A stretch of DNA of 64,000 bases from Pedobacter panaciterrae (GTDB taxonomy: Bacteria > Bacteroidota > Bacteroidia > Sphingobacteriales > Sphingobacteriaceae): NCBI RefSeq assembly GCF_013204795.1, contig NZ_JABMKW010000008.1, forward strand, positions 372,001-436,000, read 5' to 3'. Each line of letters opens with the position of its first letter. Within the stretch, counting starts at the first letter, position 1. The translations under genes and the position numbers were made by a program. Positions 35,415-43,877 of this stretch are shown here, in pieces. Below the pieces are notes generated by a model that saw nothing but the letters and a program-made list of their open reading frames with translations, was not told the DNA's origin and searched no databases.

Positions 35415-36104
35415 ATGAGATTTGCTTACTCTATTAAACAAAAAATGAAAATTGCAGTGCTGTTATTTTGTATAATGGCGTGCACAATACTGATCAGGTT
35501 TCTGGAAGATAAGAGTGTTAAAAGCATGAATGAGTCATTTGTTTCGATGTATAACGATCGCCTTATTCCAGCTACAGACTTATTTTACGTTGCTGAGAAT
35601 GCTTATGCAAAGAAATCGATGATCGAGGATTTTTTGAATACAGCTTATGAGCAATCTTTTAATCCCGCTGTTTTTAAAGCCCAGCTTGCATCGTACAACA
35701 GGGCAATAGATTCTTTAATTAAAAAGTATGAGAAAACTTTTCTGGTTAAACAGGAAAAGGAAAAGCTGATTGTTTTAAAAGATGGTCTTGAAAGTACAGG
35801 GAAGATTGAAGATCAAATCATGGCATTTGCTGATAAAAGAGATATTTCCAGTGCCAGGAAACTTTATGCACAAGAGGGAAGAGCTTCGTCAAAAGGCACG
35901 ATTCAAAAATTATCTGAATTAATGAGGATACAAACCCAGGTTGGTGAGGAACTAATTAAAGATTCAGCGTTTATGGTTTCAGGTAGCAAACTGTACTCGA
36001 CTTTACAAGTTGCATTAGCTATTCTTATTGGTATTTTAATAGTAGGAATTGTCTTTACATCGAACGTTGTAAAGATCAATAATGATAAATTTAACCTTAA
36101 TTAA
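35415..36104 (+). CDS. Membrane protein with a four-helix-bundle sensory-type domain
   Basis: The 229-residue protein has two membrane segments (about 10-28 and 197-217) around a helical periplasmic domain of about 170 residues, the layout of the chemoreceptor-type 4HB_MCP ligand-binding domain. NDRLIPATDLFYVAENAYAKK is the characteristic first-helix region. After the second segment there are only about 12 residues, so there is no HAMP or signalling domain. It may sense a ligand through a partner, or be a receptor remnant. It follows the helicase gene by 22 bases. Confidence 0.7.
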   Translation: MRFAYSIKQKMKIAVLLFCIMACTILIRFLEDKSVKSMNESFVSMYNDRLIPATDLFYVAENAYAKKSMIEDFLNTAYEQSFNPAVFKAQLASYNRAIDSLIKKYEKTFLVKQEKEKLIVLKDGLESTGKIEDQIMAFADKRDISSARKLYAQEGRASSKGTIQKLSELMRIQTQVGEELIKDSAFMVSGSKLYSTLQVALAILIGILIVGIVFTSNVVKINNDKFNLN

Positions 36105-36138
36105 CCATTTATTACAGGCTTTTCCATTACAGATTATT

Positions 36139-36576
36139 ATGTTTGTTTCTGCAAAAAGTAACAACATGACACCAATAGCGGCCATTGAATTTAATAGTGC
36201 TTTCTTTTTCAAGTTTTTAAAATTCGGGTTGGTAGGTTTCTCAGGTCTTATTGTTGATTTTGGTATTACTTATCTCTGTAAAGAAAAATTAAAGATTCAT
36301 AAGTATATATCCAATTCATTGGGTTTTATAGTAGCAACAGGGTCTAACTACACACTTAACAGATACTGGACTTTTGATAATCATAATCCCGCCAGCATTA
36401 TTCAGTTTGGTAAGTTCTTTGTGATTTCGTTGGTAGGATTGGCGATTAGTAATATGATTATTTATTTGCTGAATGATAAGTTGAAATGGAATTTTTATGT
36501 TGCCAAAGCCTGTGCAATAGTATTGGTTTCATTGTGGAACTTTTTTGCAAACTATCTTTACACATTTACTGGATAA
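36139..36576 (+). CDS. GtrA-family membrane protein
   Basis: I start at the ATG at 36139; the frame extends back to 36082 but that part overlaps the previous gene, and an ATG at 36166 is also possible. The protein (about 145 residues) has four membrane segments beginning FFKFLKFGLVGFSGLIVDFG, with SNSLGFIVATGSNYTLNRYWTF and a C-terminal AIVLVSLWNFFANYLYTF, the GtrA/DPMS pattern. GtrA-like proteins help move lipid-linked sugars across the membrane. It lies 12 bases upstream of a glycosyltransferase gene with a matching need for lipid-linked donors. Confidence 0.88.
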   Translation: MFVSAKSNNMTPIAAIEFNSAFFFKFLKFGLVGFSGLIVDFGITYLCKEKLKIHKYISNSLGFIVATGSNYTLNRYWTFDNHNPASIIQFGKFFVISLVGLAISNMIIYLLNDKLKWNFYVAKACAIVLVSLWNFFANYLYTFTG

Positions 36577-36588
36577 ACCCTACTGCTA

Positions 36589-38295
36589 ATGCTGCAAACA
36601 AAAAAAAGTTCTGAACAGATATTGTTTATATTTCTGGGAATATGGACTGTATTTAATATCATTCAGGCTGGTTTTGTAGAGGTTCATGCTGATGAGGCTT
36701 ATTACTGGGTTTATTCGAGATTTTTAGACTGGGGGTATTTTGATCATCCGCCAATGGTTGCCCTGTTTATTAAAATAGGCGATTCATTATTGCCTTCTAC
36801 CCTTGGATTGAGGATATTAACGGTTATAACAAGCACGCTCTCTGTTTATTTGCTGTGGCAAATTGTAGGTCGTTATGTCCAAAATATAAAGCTCTTTATT
36901 CTGCTGTTTTCAGCAATAGTACTGTTCCATGTATATGGGTTTATCACCACACCAGATTCTCCTCTCTTCTTTTTTACGGTATTGTTCTTTTATGTGTATC
37001 AACGTTACGAAGCTGAGAATAAGATTAAATGGGCTTTGCTATTGGCCCTGGTTATTGCCTGCTTACTTTTCAGTAAGTACCATGGCATATTGGTTTTGTT
37101 TTTTACCATATTGTCTAATCTTAAATTATTAAAAAGGCCATCTTTCTGGCTTATTGTAGTCATATCTATAGTTGCTTATCTGCCGCATATACTGTGGCAG
37201 GTTCATAATAATTACCCGTCATTTTATTACCATGTGATAGATCGATCTGCGGCTATTTATAAGTTTAATTTTACTTCAGAATACTTCCTTGCACAGCTTG
37301 CACTTGCCGGCCCGCTTGTTGGTTGGTTTTTATATAAATCGGTAGTGGGTTTGAAATCCTCAGATACCTTTCTTAGGGCAGTTAAATTTAATTTTTACGG
37401 AATATTTATATTCTTTTTGTTTAGCACCCTAAAGGGAAGAGTAGAGGCCCACTGGACATTACCTGCCATGTTATGCCTGTTTATTCTGGCTTATATTGCT
37501 ATGGCCAGAAAGCCTGTGCCTAAATGGTTTGAGAAACTCGCTATCGTTAATATTGCATTAATTGTTTTGGTGCGGCTGATATTGATCATCCCGATAGATG
37601 CTTTAATGAAGGTAAATGTTGTTGCGTATTATTTTGGAACGGAGAAGTGGGCTAAACAAATCCATGAAAAGGCCGGTGATTATCCGGTAATATTTTACAA
37701 CTCGTTTCAAACTCCATCGAGATATAATTATTATAACCGCAGCACAAAGGGTTTTAGCTATGATTCAAGATATTACAGGAAAAACCAGTACGATATATGG
37801 CCTTTAGAAGATAGCCTTAGGAACAAGAAGGTTTATTTTGTAATACCTGATAGTCATGGTGATCAGGCCAAACAAGATACTATTAACACAAGTAAAGGCG
37901 TGTTTTATGGAGCATGGATAGATAAGGTAAGAATGTATCAGAAGGTATCTGTGAATCCGGTTGTAGCTCCGGGAGATTGGAAGAGCGGAGAGGCTAAGAC
38001 TTTGAAATTGAAGATAACTAATCCTTACAATGAGCCCATTTCATTGGGCAATAAGGGGGAAACCTGGAAATGTTACCTGGAATACGGGTTTAAAAAGGAT
38101 GATACGCTAAGTGAGTTTAAACCTGTTGTAATGAATTTGGAGCATATTCAGATTGGGGCAGGAGCGCCTGTAGAAATAGAGGGAGTGATAAAAGCGCCGG
38201 TTCAGGCAGGGAAATATAAAATGATCTTTTCTTTAAGGACAGAGCCTTTTTTAGGGGGAAGAAACAGCAACATGATTGGTGTTGAAGTGAGATAA
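36589..38295 (+). CDS. GT39/GT83-type integral membrane glycosyltransferase (ArnT-like)
   Basis: The 568-residue protein has roughly ten to twelve membrane helices in its first 370 residues. The N-terminal loop VHADEAYYWVYSRFLDWGYFDHPP holds the conserved Asp-Glu and the DHPP block that define this GT-C family, which uses polyprenyl-phosphate sugars on the periplasmic side. The C-terminal part (about 375-568) is soluble. ArnT itself modifies lipid A; this member could instead modify lipid A, a protein or a glycan. The upstream GtrA gene, 12 bases away, probably supplies the flipped donor. Confidence 0.87.
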   Translation: MLQTKKSSEQILFIFLGIWTVFNIIQAGFVEVHADEAYYWVYSRFLDWGYFDHPPMVALFIKIGDSLLPSTLGLRILTVITSTLSVYLLWQIVGRYVQNIKLFILLFSAIVLFHVYGFITTPDSPLFFFTVLFFYVYQRYEAENKIKWALLLALVIACLLFSKYHGILVLFFTILSNLKLLKRPSFWLIVVISIVAYLPHILWQVHNNYPSFYYHVIDRSAAIYKFNFTSEYFLAQLALAGPLVGWFLYKSVVGLKSSDTFLRAVKFNFYGIFIFFLFSTLKGRVEAHWTLPAMLCLFILAYIAMARKPVPKWFEKLAIVNIALIVLVRLILIIPIDALMKVNVVAYYFGTEKWAKQIHEKAGDYPVIFYNSFQTPSRYNYYNRSTKGFSYDSRYYRKNQYDIWPLEDSLRNKKVYFVIPDSHGDQAKQDTINTSKGVFYGAWIDKVRMYQKVSVNPVVAPGDWKSGEAKTLKLKITNPYNEPISLGNKGETWKCYLEYGFKKDDTLSEFKPVVMNLEHIQIGAGAPVEIEGVIKAPVQAGKYKMIFSLRTEPFLGGRNSNMIGVEVR

Positions 38296-38300
38296 TACAC

Positions 38301-38387
38301 TCGTCATTCTGAATTTATTTCAGAATCTCGTTTAAGCAGGTCTGTTAATACCATGAGTTGGATTCTGAAATAAATTCAGAATGACGA
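38301..38387. repeat. 27-bp perfect inverted repeat, interspersed-element type
   Basis: Arms at 38301-38327 and 38361-38387 are exact reverse complements, each beginning or ending in TCGTCATTCTGAA. Each arm also contains a small internal inverted repeat (TTCTGAA...TTCAGAA), so the unit can fold as a long hairpin or as two short ones. The CGTCATTCTGAA motif is common as an intergenic repeat in Bacteroidota genomes. It sits between the convergent GT39/83-type and Dabb genes and may act as terminator. Confidence 0.7.
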
Positions 38388-38423
38388 ACGATTAATAATT
38401 CAGCATAACAAATGCGCTTTGAA

Positions 38424-38720
38424 TTATTGTGCGTCGTATATGATTACTTTTTCAAAAAGACTACGGAATTCATCTAAAAAAGCGGTATGTAAGTGGTGTA
38501 CCTGATAAACATCGTGTCCGGCAAGATCCTCAAAGAAGATGCTAAGTGAAAAGGTATAAGTAGTATCAACAACTGCGCGTTCAATAGGTGCAGGTGTACC
38601 GATATGTAATGTTTTTACAGATTCTACACCCTTAAGGGTTTCCAGGCTTTTTCTGAAGGCAACTTTTTGTTCTTCGGTAGTGTCGGCTTTAAGCCAGAAT
38701 AATACGTGATGAGCTAGCAT
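38424..38720 (-). CDS. Dabb (stress-responsive A/B barrel) domain protein
   Basis: The 98-residue protein opens MLAHHVLFWLKADTTEEQK, the signature start of the Dabb dimeric alpha/beta-barrel family, and continues with VKTLHIGTPAP and a late YQVHHLHTAFLDEF helix. Plant members respond to stress or act as polyketide cyclases; bacterial ones are small and mostly uncharacterised. Single gene on the minus strand, cytosolic. No operon partner. Confidence 0.87.
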   Translation of the reverse strand: MLAHHVLFWLKADTTEEQKVAFRKSLETLKGVESVKTLHIGTPAPIERAVVDTTYTFSLSIFFEDLAGHDVYQVHHLHTAFLDEFRSLFEKVIIYDAQ

Positions 38721-38960
38721 ATGATATATTTTTCGGTAAATATAAAAAAGAATCGGAGATAGGTCCTAAGATCTATCCCCGAAATCTAACTAGCGTGCAC
38801 AATAGAAACGGGATAAGATACTGAAACGCTACAGTGCCTATGAACTAAAATTAACAACGTTAAATGTGAGTTTTAACATATTTTAACAATAAACAGGTTT
38901 TAAGGGCTTGCGAAAGGGTTAAGGTTTGTCTAATTTTCGCAGCGAAAATAAATGGTCTAA

Positions 38961-39989
38961 ATGGAAGAAGTAAATAATACCACTGACAGCTTGGCGTATG
39001 GCACTGATATCCGTGCGCTGAACGAAATGATACAAAAGGAAAGCGCATTTATCGATCTGCTTTTTATGGAGATGGATAAAGTGATTGTTGGCCAAAGATA
39101 TATGGTAGAGCGCTTAATGATCGGTCTGCTTGCAGACGGACATATTTTGTTAGAGGGCGTACCCGGACTTGCAAAAACACTTGCAATCAATACCTTATCT
39201 AAAACTATTGATGCAGGCTTCAGCAGAATCCAGTTTACACCAGATCTTTTACCGGCCGATTTGGTAGGTACTATGATCTATAATCAGAAAAAAGAAGAAT
39301 TTATTGTTAGAAAAGGTCCTTTGTTCTCTAATTTCATCCTTGCAGATGAGATCAACAGGGCACCGGCAAAAGTGCAGAGTGCTTTATTAGAGGCTATGCA
39401 AGAGCGCCAGGTGACTATTGGAGACACTACTTTTGAATTACCTAAACCTTTCCTGGTTTTAGCAACCCAGAACCCAATAGAACAAGAAGGAACTTATCCA
39501 TTGCCAGAGGCACAGGTTGATAGGTTTATGCTTAAAGTAGTGATCGGCTATCCTAAAAAGGAAGATGAAAAGCTGATCATGAGAGCAAATATTGCCCCTC
39601 AGGGAATGCCAAAACCAAAAGCTATCCTACATCCTGATGATATCATCAGAGCAAGGAAGGTTGTAAGGGAAGTATATATGGATGAAAAAATTGAGCAATA
39701 TATTATCGATATCGTTTTTGCTACCCGTTACCCGGATCAATATAAACTGGCAGATTATAAAAACCTGATCAGTTTTGGAGCCTCACCACGCGCAAGCATA
39801 AATCTTGCCTTGGCTTCAAAAGCCTATGCTTTTATAAAAAGAAGAGGATATGTGATTCCAGAAGATGTAAGAGCTGTTTGCCATGATGTTTTAAGACATA
39901 GAATAGGTTTGACCTATGAGGCTGAGGCGGAAGATATTAATACAGAAACCATCATTACAGGAATATTGAATGCAGTAGAAGTACCATAG
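38961..39989 (+). CDS. MoxR-type AAA+ ATPase, first gene of the aerotolerance operon
   Basis: A 342-residue AAA+ protein of the MoxR branch: Walker A GVPGLAKT (66-73), Walker B LADEINRAPAK, sensor LATQNPIEQEGTYPLPEAQVDRF. MoxR ATPases act as chaperones that load metal or assemble complexes together with von Willebrand factor A proteins, which follow directly. The next gene starts 3 bases after its stop. In the Bacteroidota aerotolerance system this gene is usually placed ahead of the bat genes. A long noncoding stretch (38721-38960) upstream holds its promoter; only an imperfect -7 box (TAATTTTC) is visible. Confidence 0.93.
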   Translation: MEEVNNTTDSLAYGTDIRALNEMIQKESAFIDLLFMEMDKVIVGQRYMVERLMIGLLADGHILLEGVPGLAKTLAINTLSKTIDAGFSRIQFTPDLLPADLVGTMIYNQKKEEFIVRKGPLFSNFILADEINRAPAKVQSALLEAMQERQVTIGDTTFELPKPFLVLATQNPIEQEGTYPLPEAQVDRFMLKVVIGYPKKEDEKLIMRANIAPQGMPKPKAILHPDDIIRARKVVREVYMDEKIEQYIIDIVFATRYPDQYKLADYKNLISFGASPRASINLALASKAYAFIKRRGYVIPEDVRAVCHDVLRHRIGLTYEAEAEDINTETIITGILNAVEVP

Positions 39990-39992
39990 CTT

Positions 39993-40868
39993 ATGGATAC
40001 CAAAGATCTCTTAAAAAAAGTAAGAAAGATTGAAATTAAAACCCGTGGGTTAAGTAATCAGATCTTCTCGGGAGAATATCAATCGGCATTTAAAGGCCGG
40101 GGTATGGCCTTTAGTGAAGTCAGGGAATACCAGATGGGTGACGAGATTCGTACCATCGACTGGAATGTTACTGCCCGTTTTAATCACCCTTATGTAAAGG
40201 TGTTTGACGAAGAAAGGGAGATGACAGTGATGTTACTTGTTGATGTTAGCGGGTCTAAGAATTTCGGAACGCAGACCCAGCAAAAACAAGAACTTGCTAC
40301 CGAGGTATGTGCTGTGCTGGCATTTTCTGCTATACAGAACAATGATAAGGTAGGTGTATTGTTTTTTAGCGATAAGGTAGAAAAGTTCATCCCTCCTAAA
40401 AAGGGAAGAAGTCATATTTTGATGATCATCAGGGAACTGATAGATTTTAAACCTCAGAACAGGGGTACAAATGTAGCTGAAGCTTTAAGATACTTTACCA
40501 GCGCTATTAACAAAAGATGCACTTCCTTTCTGATCTCTGATTTTATGAGTAATTCTTTTGAGAATGAACTTAAAATAGCCAACAGAAAACACGATCTTAT
40601 CGCACTTAGGTTATATGACTTGCATGAGGAAGAATTTCCTAATCTGGGACTTATCCCTGTTAGGGATGAAGAAACCGGTGAGTACGAGTGGGTAAATACT
40701 GGGGATAAACGTGTTAGACAGGCTTATAAAGTTGCAGCAATGGAGAGAAATGGGAAACTAGAAGATCTTTTTAAGAGATCAGGAGTAGATTTTACAAAAA
40801 TTGGAACCCATCAGTCATATATTAAACCATTAATGACATTATTTAAAAAACGCGAAGCCAGAAGGTAG
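39993..40868 (+). CDS. DUF58 protein with a von Willebrand factor A-like fold
   Basis: The 291-residue protein has the DUF58 block SEVREYQMGDEIRTIDW, followed by FDEEREMTVMLLVDVSGS, where DVSGS supplies a metal-ion-dependent adhesion site (D-x-S-x-S). It usually partners with MoxR ATPases and in the Bat operon links the ATPase to the membrane VWA proteins. Soluble, no signal peptide. It sits 3 bases after the moxR-like gene and 5 bases before the next gene. Confidence 0.92.
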   Translation: MDTKDLLKKVRKIEIKTRGLSNQIFSGEYQSAFKGRGMAFSEVREYQMGDEIRTIDWNVTARFNHPYVKVFDEEREMTVMLLVDVSGSKNFGTQTQQKQELATEVCAVLAFSAIQNNDKVGVLFFSDKVEKFIPPKKGRSHILMIIRELIDFKPQNRGTNVAEALRYFTSAINKRCTSFLISDFMSNSFENELKIANRKHDLIALRLYDLHEEEFPNLGLIPVRDEETGEYEWVNTGDKRVRQAYKVAAMERNGKLEDLFKRSGVDFTKIGTHQSYIKPLMTLFKKREARR

Positions 40869-40873
40869 GGGAT

Positions 40874-41845
40874 ATGAAGCAATATTTTAATTTTAGCTGG
40901 TGTTTAATGCTATGCCTGGCTTGCTTTACTTATAAAAGTAATGCTCAGGATATAAAGGTAGAGGCTAAACTAGATAAGTCGACCATTGTTTTGGGAGACC
41001 AGACAATTTTGCGCTTAAGTGCCCGATTGCCGGTAAATGAGAAAATCAGTTTTCCTGCATTGGCAGATACCATTTCTTCTAAAATACAGATTGTAGAGGT
41101 TGGCAAAACCGATACTATAGCAGATAAGAATAATCCTAAAGTGGCTACAATTAGTCGCCAATATACAATCACTTCTTTTGATGCTGGATTGCAGGCCGTT
41201 CCGGCTTTCTTGTTCCAGGTAAACACGCAAAGTTTTAAAACCGATCCTTTGCCCTTACAGGTTACTGCTGTTGCTGTTGATACTACAAAGGCCATTTATG
41301 ACATAAAGCAGCCCCTTGCAGTAAAATATTCCTTTTTAGATTGGCTAAGGGACCATTGGCAGTGGGTATTATTGTCGTTCGTGATAATTTTACTGATTGC
41401 AGGGGTGATCTATTACCTATGGCAGAAAAGGAAGAACAAACCGGTTAAGGTGGAGGTTAAGCCATTGGTACCTGCAGATGTAACCGCATTAAATAAGCTA
41501 GCCGTTTTAAGAGATAAAAAATTATGGCAGCAGGATGAGGTTAAACAATACCATATTGAACTTACTGATATATTGAGAGAGTATCTTGAAAAACGCTATC
41601 ATGTTAAGGCACTTGAGCAAACCTCTGAAGAGATTTTTGCAGGTTTAAGACATATGGAAATTACGGATCAAAACAGGAGTAAATTACGTCAGATATTAAT
41701 GCTGGCCGATCTTGTGAAGTTTGCTAAAGGGATGCCTTTAAACGCAGAAAACGAGCAAAGTATCGAGAATGCAATCAGTTTTGTGACCAACACTAAAGAG
41801 ATTAATCAATTACCCGATAATAAAGCGCAAAATGAAACTGTTTAG
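40874..41845 (+). CDS. BatD-like signal-peptide membrane protein (DUF4381-type)
   Basis: The 323-residue protein has a signal peptide ending NAQ, a periplasmic domain (about 25-150) and one membrane helix (about 160-185, VLLSFVIILLIAGVIYYLW), followed by a cytosolic helical tail of 140 residues (QYHIELTDILREYLEKRYHVKALEQTSEEIFAGLR). The tail pattern is seen in DUF4381 and BatD-type proteins, which tether VWA proteins to the membrane. Its 3' end overlaps batA by 14 bases, showing tight coupling. Exact subunit role in the Bat complex is unknown. Confidence 0.8.
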   Translation: MKQYFNFSWCLMLCLACFTYKSNAQDIKVEAKLDKSTIVLGDQTILRLSARLPVNEKISFPALADTISSKIQIVEVGKTDTIADKNNPKVATISRQYTITSFDAGLQAVPAFLFQVNTQSFKTDPLPLQVTAVAVDTTKAIYDIKQPLAVKYSFLDWLRDHWQWVLLSFVIILLIAGVIYYLWQKRKNKPVKVEVKPLVPADVTALNKLAVLRDKKLWQQDEVKQYHIELTDILREYLEKRYHVKALEQTSEEIFAGLRHMEITDQNRSKLRQILMLADLVKFAKGMPLNAENEQSIENAISFVTNTKEINQLPDNKAQNETV

Positions 41846-42836
41846 TGGAATCGAATTTGCTAATCCAGGGTTTTTCTGGTTACTACTGCTGGTACCTTTA
41901 ATGATTGCCTGGTACATCTGGCGCAATAAGAAGCTTCAGGGTACAATGCGCATATCGTCTGTTAAGGCCTTTATGGGTGTAAAGAAAAGCGGCTATGGTG
42001 TTTTACGGCATTATAGCATTGCATTGAAATCATTAGCCCTTATTGCAATAATTATAGGCCTGGCCAGACCCCAGAGTGCATTAAGTTGGCAAAATACAAC
42101 AACAGAAGGAATAGATATTGTTATTGCTACTGATATTTCCGGAAGTATGCTTTCTGAAGATTTAAAGCCAAACAGGCTGGAGGCAGGAAAAAATATTGCT
42201 ATAGACTTTATAAAAGACAGGCCCGATGACCGGATAGGTCTTGTGGTATTTAGCGGCGAAAGTTTTACGCAGTGCCCGCTTACCATTGATCATGATGTAT
42301 TAATTAACTTATTTAAAGGAATTAATAATGGAATGATTGAAGATGGTACGGCGATAGGAATGGGCCTTGCAACAGCTGTTAATCGCTTAAAAGATAGCGA
42401 GGCAAAAAGTAAGGTGGTTATTTTGCTTACGGATGGCTCTAATACGGGTGGTTCAATACCTCCGGTAACTGCTGCCGAAATTGCCAAGCAAATGAACGTG
42501 CGTGTTTATACAGTTGGGGTGGGTACTAAAGGATATGCACCTTATCCTGTAAAAACACCTTTTGGTATACAGTATCAGCAAGTTCCTGTTACCATTGATG
42601 AAGGAACGCTTTCCAGTATCGCAAAAATTACCGGAGGTAAGTACTTCCGTGCTACAAATAACGATAAGCTAAAAGAGATTTATCAGCAAATTGATCAATT
42701 AGAAAAAGCAAAGATCGCTGTTACACAGTATCATAAGAAAACAGAGCGTTTTTTGCCTTTTGCATTGATTGCGCTGGCTCTTTTGCTGGTTGAATTTGGA
42801 TTAAGAAATACATTGTTTAAAGGAGCTTTAACTTAA
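41832..42836 (+). CDS. batA: BatA, membrane von Willebrand factor A protein
   Basis: The 334-residue protein has membrane segments near 11-28 and 61-78, a VWA domain from about 93 with the MIDAS motif D101-x-S103-x-S105 in ATDISGS, T at TDGSNTGG, and a C-terminal hydrophobic segment (about 310-327). This is the BatA pattern: a VWA domain exposed and anchored at both ends. The Bat complex (named from Bacteroides aerotolerance) supports survival in oxygen and envelope stress, but its molecular action is unclear. Overlaps the preceding gene by 14 bases and is followed by batB after 3 bases. Confidence 0.93.
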   Translation: MKLFSGIEFANPGFFWLLLLVPLMIAWYIWRNKKLQGTMRISSVKAFMGVKKSGYGVLRHYSIALKSLALIAIIIGLARPQSALSWQNTTTEGIDIVIATDISGSMLSEDLKPNRLEAGKNIAIDFIKDRPDDRIGLVVFSGESFTQCPLTIDHDVLINLFKGINNGMIEDGTAIGMGLATAVNRLKDSEAKSKVVILLTDGSNTGGSIPPVTAAEIAKQMNVRVYTVGVGTKGYAPYPVKTPFGIQYQQVPVTIDEGTLSSIAKITGGKYFRATNNDKLKEIYQQIDQLEKAKIAVTQYHKKTERFLPFALIALALLLVEFGLRNTLFKGALT

Positions 42837-42839
42837 TAT

Positions 42840-43877
42840 ATGTTACGTTTTGAACACATAGCGCTTTTATGGGGGCTAGCTGCCATTCCATTGTTTATCC
42901 TGATTTTTTTTCTGGTGCGCCGGTGGAAAAGAAAGGCGCTGGCCAGTCTTGGCGATAAAGCTACAGTAAGGAAAATGATCCCAGAGGTTTCTTTTACCAG
43001 ACCGGGATTAAAGTTTATCTTTTTTACCGTTGCTTTTGCATCATTAGTTATTGGTGCTGCCAATCCTCAAATTGGAACTAAGGTGGAAGAGGGTAAAAAG
43101 AGCGGCGCTGATTTAATGATCCTGCTTGATGTTTCCAATAGTATGCTTGCAGGAGATCTTTCTCCGAACAGACTTGAAAATGCAAAAAGGGCAATATCAC
43201 AATTGATTGATAACCTTCATAACGATAGGATAGGGATTATCATTTTTGCAGGAGAGGCTTATGTTCAGTTGCCCATAACAACTGATTATTCTGCTGCTAA
43301 ATTGTTCCTGAATAACATTAGTACAGATATCGTTCCGACACAAGGAACTGCAATTGGTGCTGCAATTGATATGGGTATGAAATCTTTTGATTTTGTAAAT
43401 GGAACAAGTAAAGCAATGGTACTGATGACTGATGGAGAGAATTTTGAGGATGATGCTATTGCCTCTGCAAAAAGAGCAACCGAAAAAAATGTTGCAATAC
43501 ATGTTATTGGCCTCGGTTCTGCAGAAGGAGCTCCGGTTCCAATTTATCAGAATGGCAATCCAACAGGCTTTAGAAAAGATGAAAAGGGGCAAACGGTTAT
43601 CACCAAGCTAAATGAGCAAATGTGTAAGGAGATCTCTGAAGCTGGTAACGGAGTTTATGTTAGGGCCTCGAATGCCAATAGTGGATTGGGAATTGTGATG
43701 AATCAGATCAGCAAAATGGAGCAAAAGACATTTGACAGTAAAGTATTTAAGAATTATGAAGACAGGTTCCAGTTTTTTCTTGGGTTTGCTTTAATACTAT
43801 TGGTTATAGAATTCTTTATCTCAAGTAAAAAGAACCTGAAATTAAGTGAGTTGAATTTGTTTGAAGTAAGAAAATAA
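42840..43877 (+). CDS. batB: BatB, membrane von Willebrand factor A protein
   Basis: A 345-residue paralogue of BatA. Two membrane segments at about 8-26 and 56-74, VWA domain with MIDAS D97-x-S99-x-S101 in LLDVSNSML, later MTDGENFEDDA, and a last hydrophobic segment near 315-331 followed by a short polar tail. BatB and BatA interact in related systems. The stop overlaps the batC ATG (one base, AATGA arrangement), so translation is coupled. Confidence 0.93.
   Translation: MLRFEHIALLWGLAAIPLFILIFFLVRRWKRKALASLGDKATVRKMIPEVSFTRPGLKFIFFTVAFASLVIGAANPQIGTKVEEGKKSGADLMILLDVSNSMLAGDLSPNRLENAKRAISQLIDNLHNDRIGIIIFAGEAYVQLPITTDYSAAKLFLNNISTDIVPTQGTAIGAAIDMGMKSFDFVNGTSKAMVLMTDGENFEDDAIASAKRATEKNVAIHVIGLGSAEGAPVPIYQNGNPTGFRKDEKGQTVITKLNEQMCKEISEAGNGVYVRASNANSGLGIVMNQISKMEQKTFDSKVFKNYEDRFQFFLGFALILLVIEFFISSKKNLKLSELNLFEVRK

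Noticed and set aside
35415..36104. A full chemoreceptor gene
   Set aside because: The protein ends about 12 residues after the second membrane segment, with no HAMP or methyl-accepting signalling domain.
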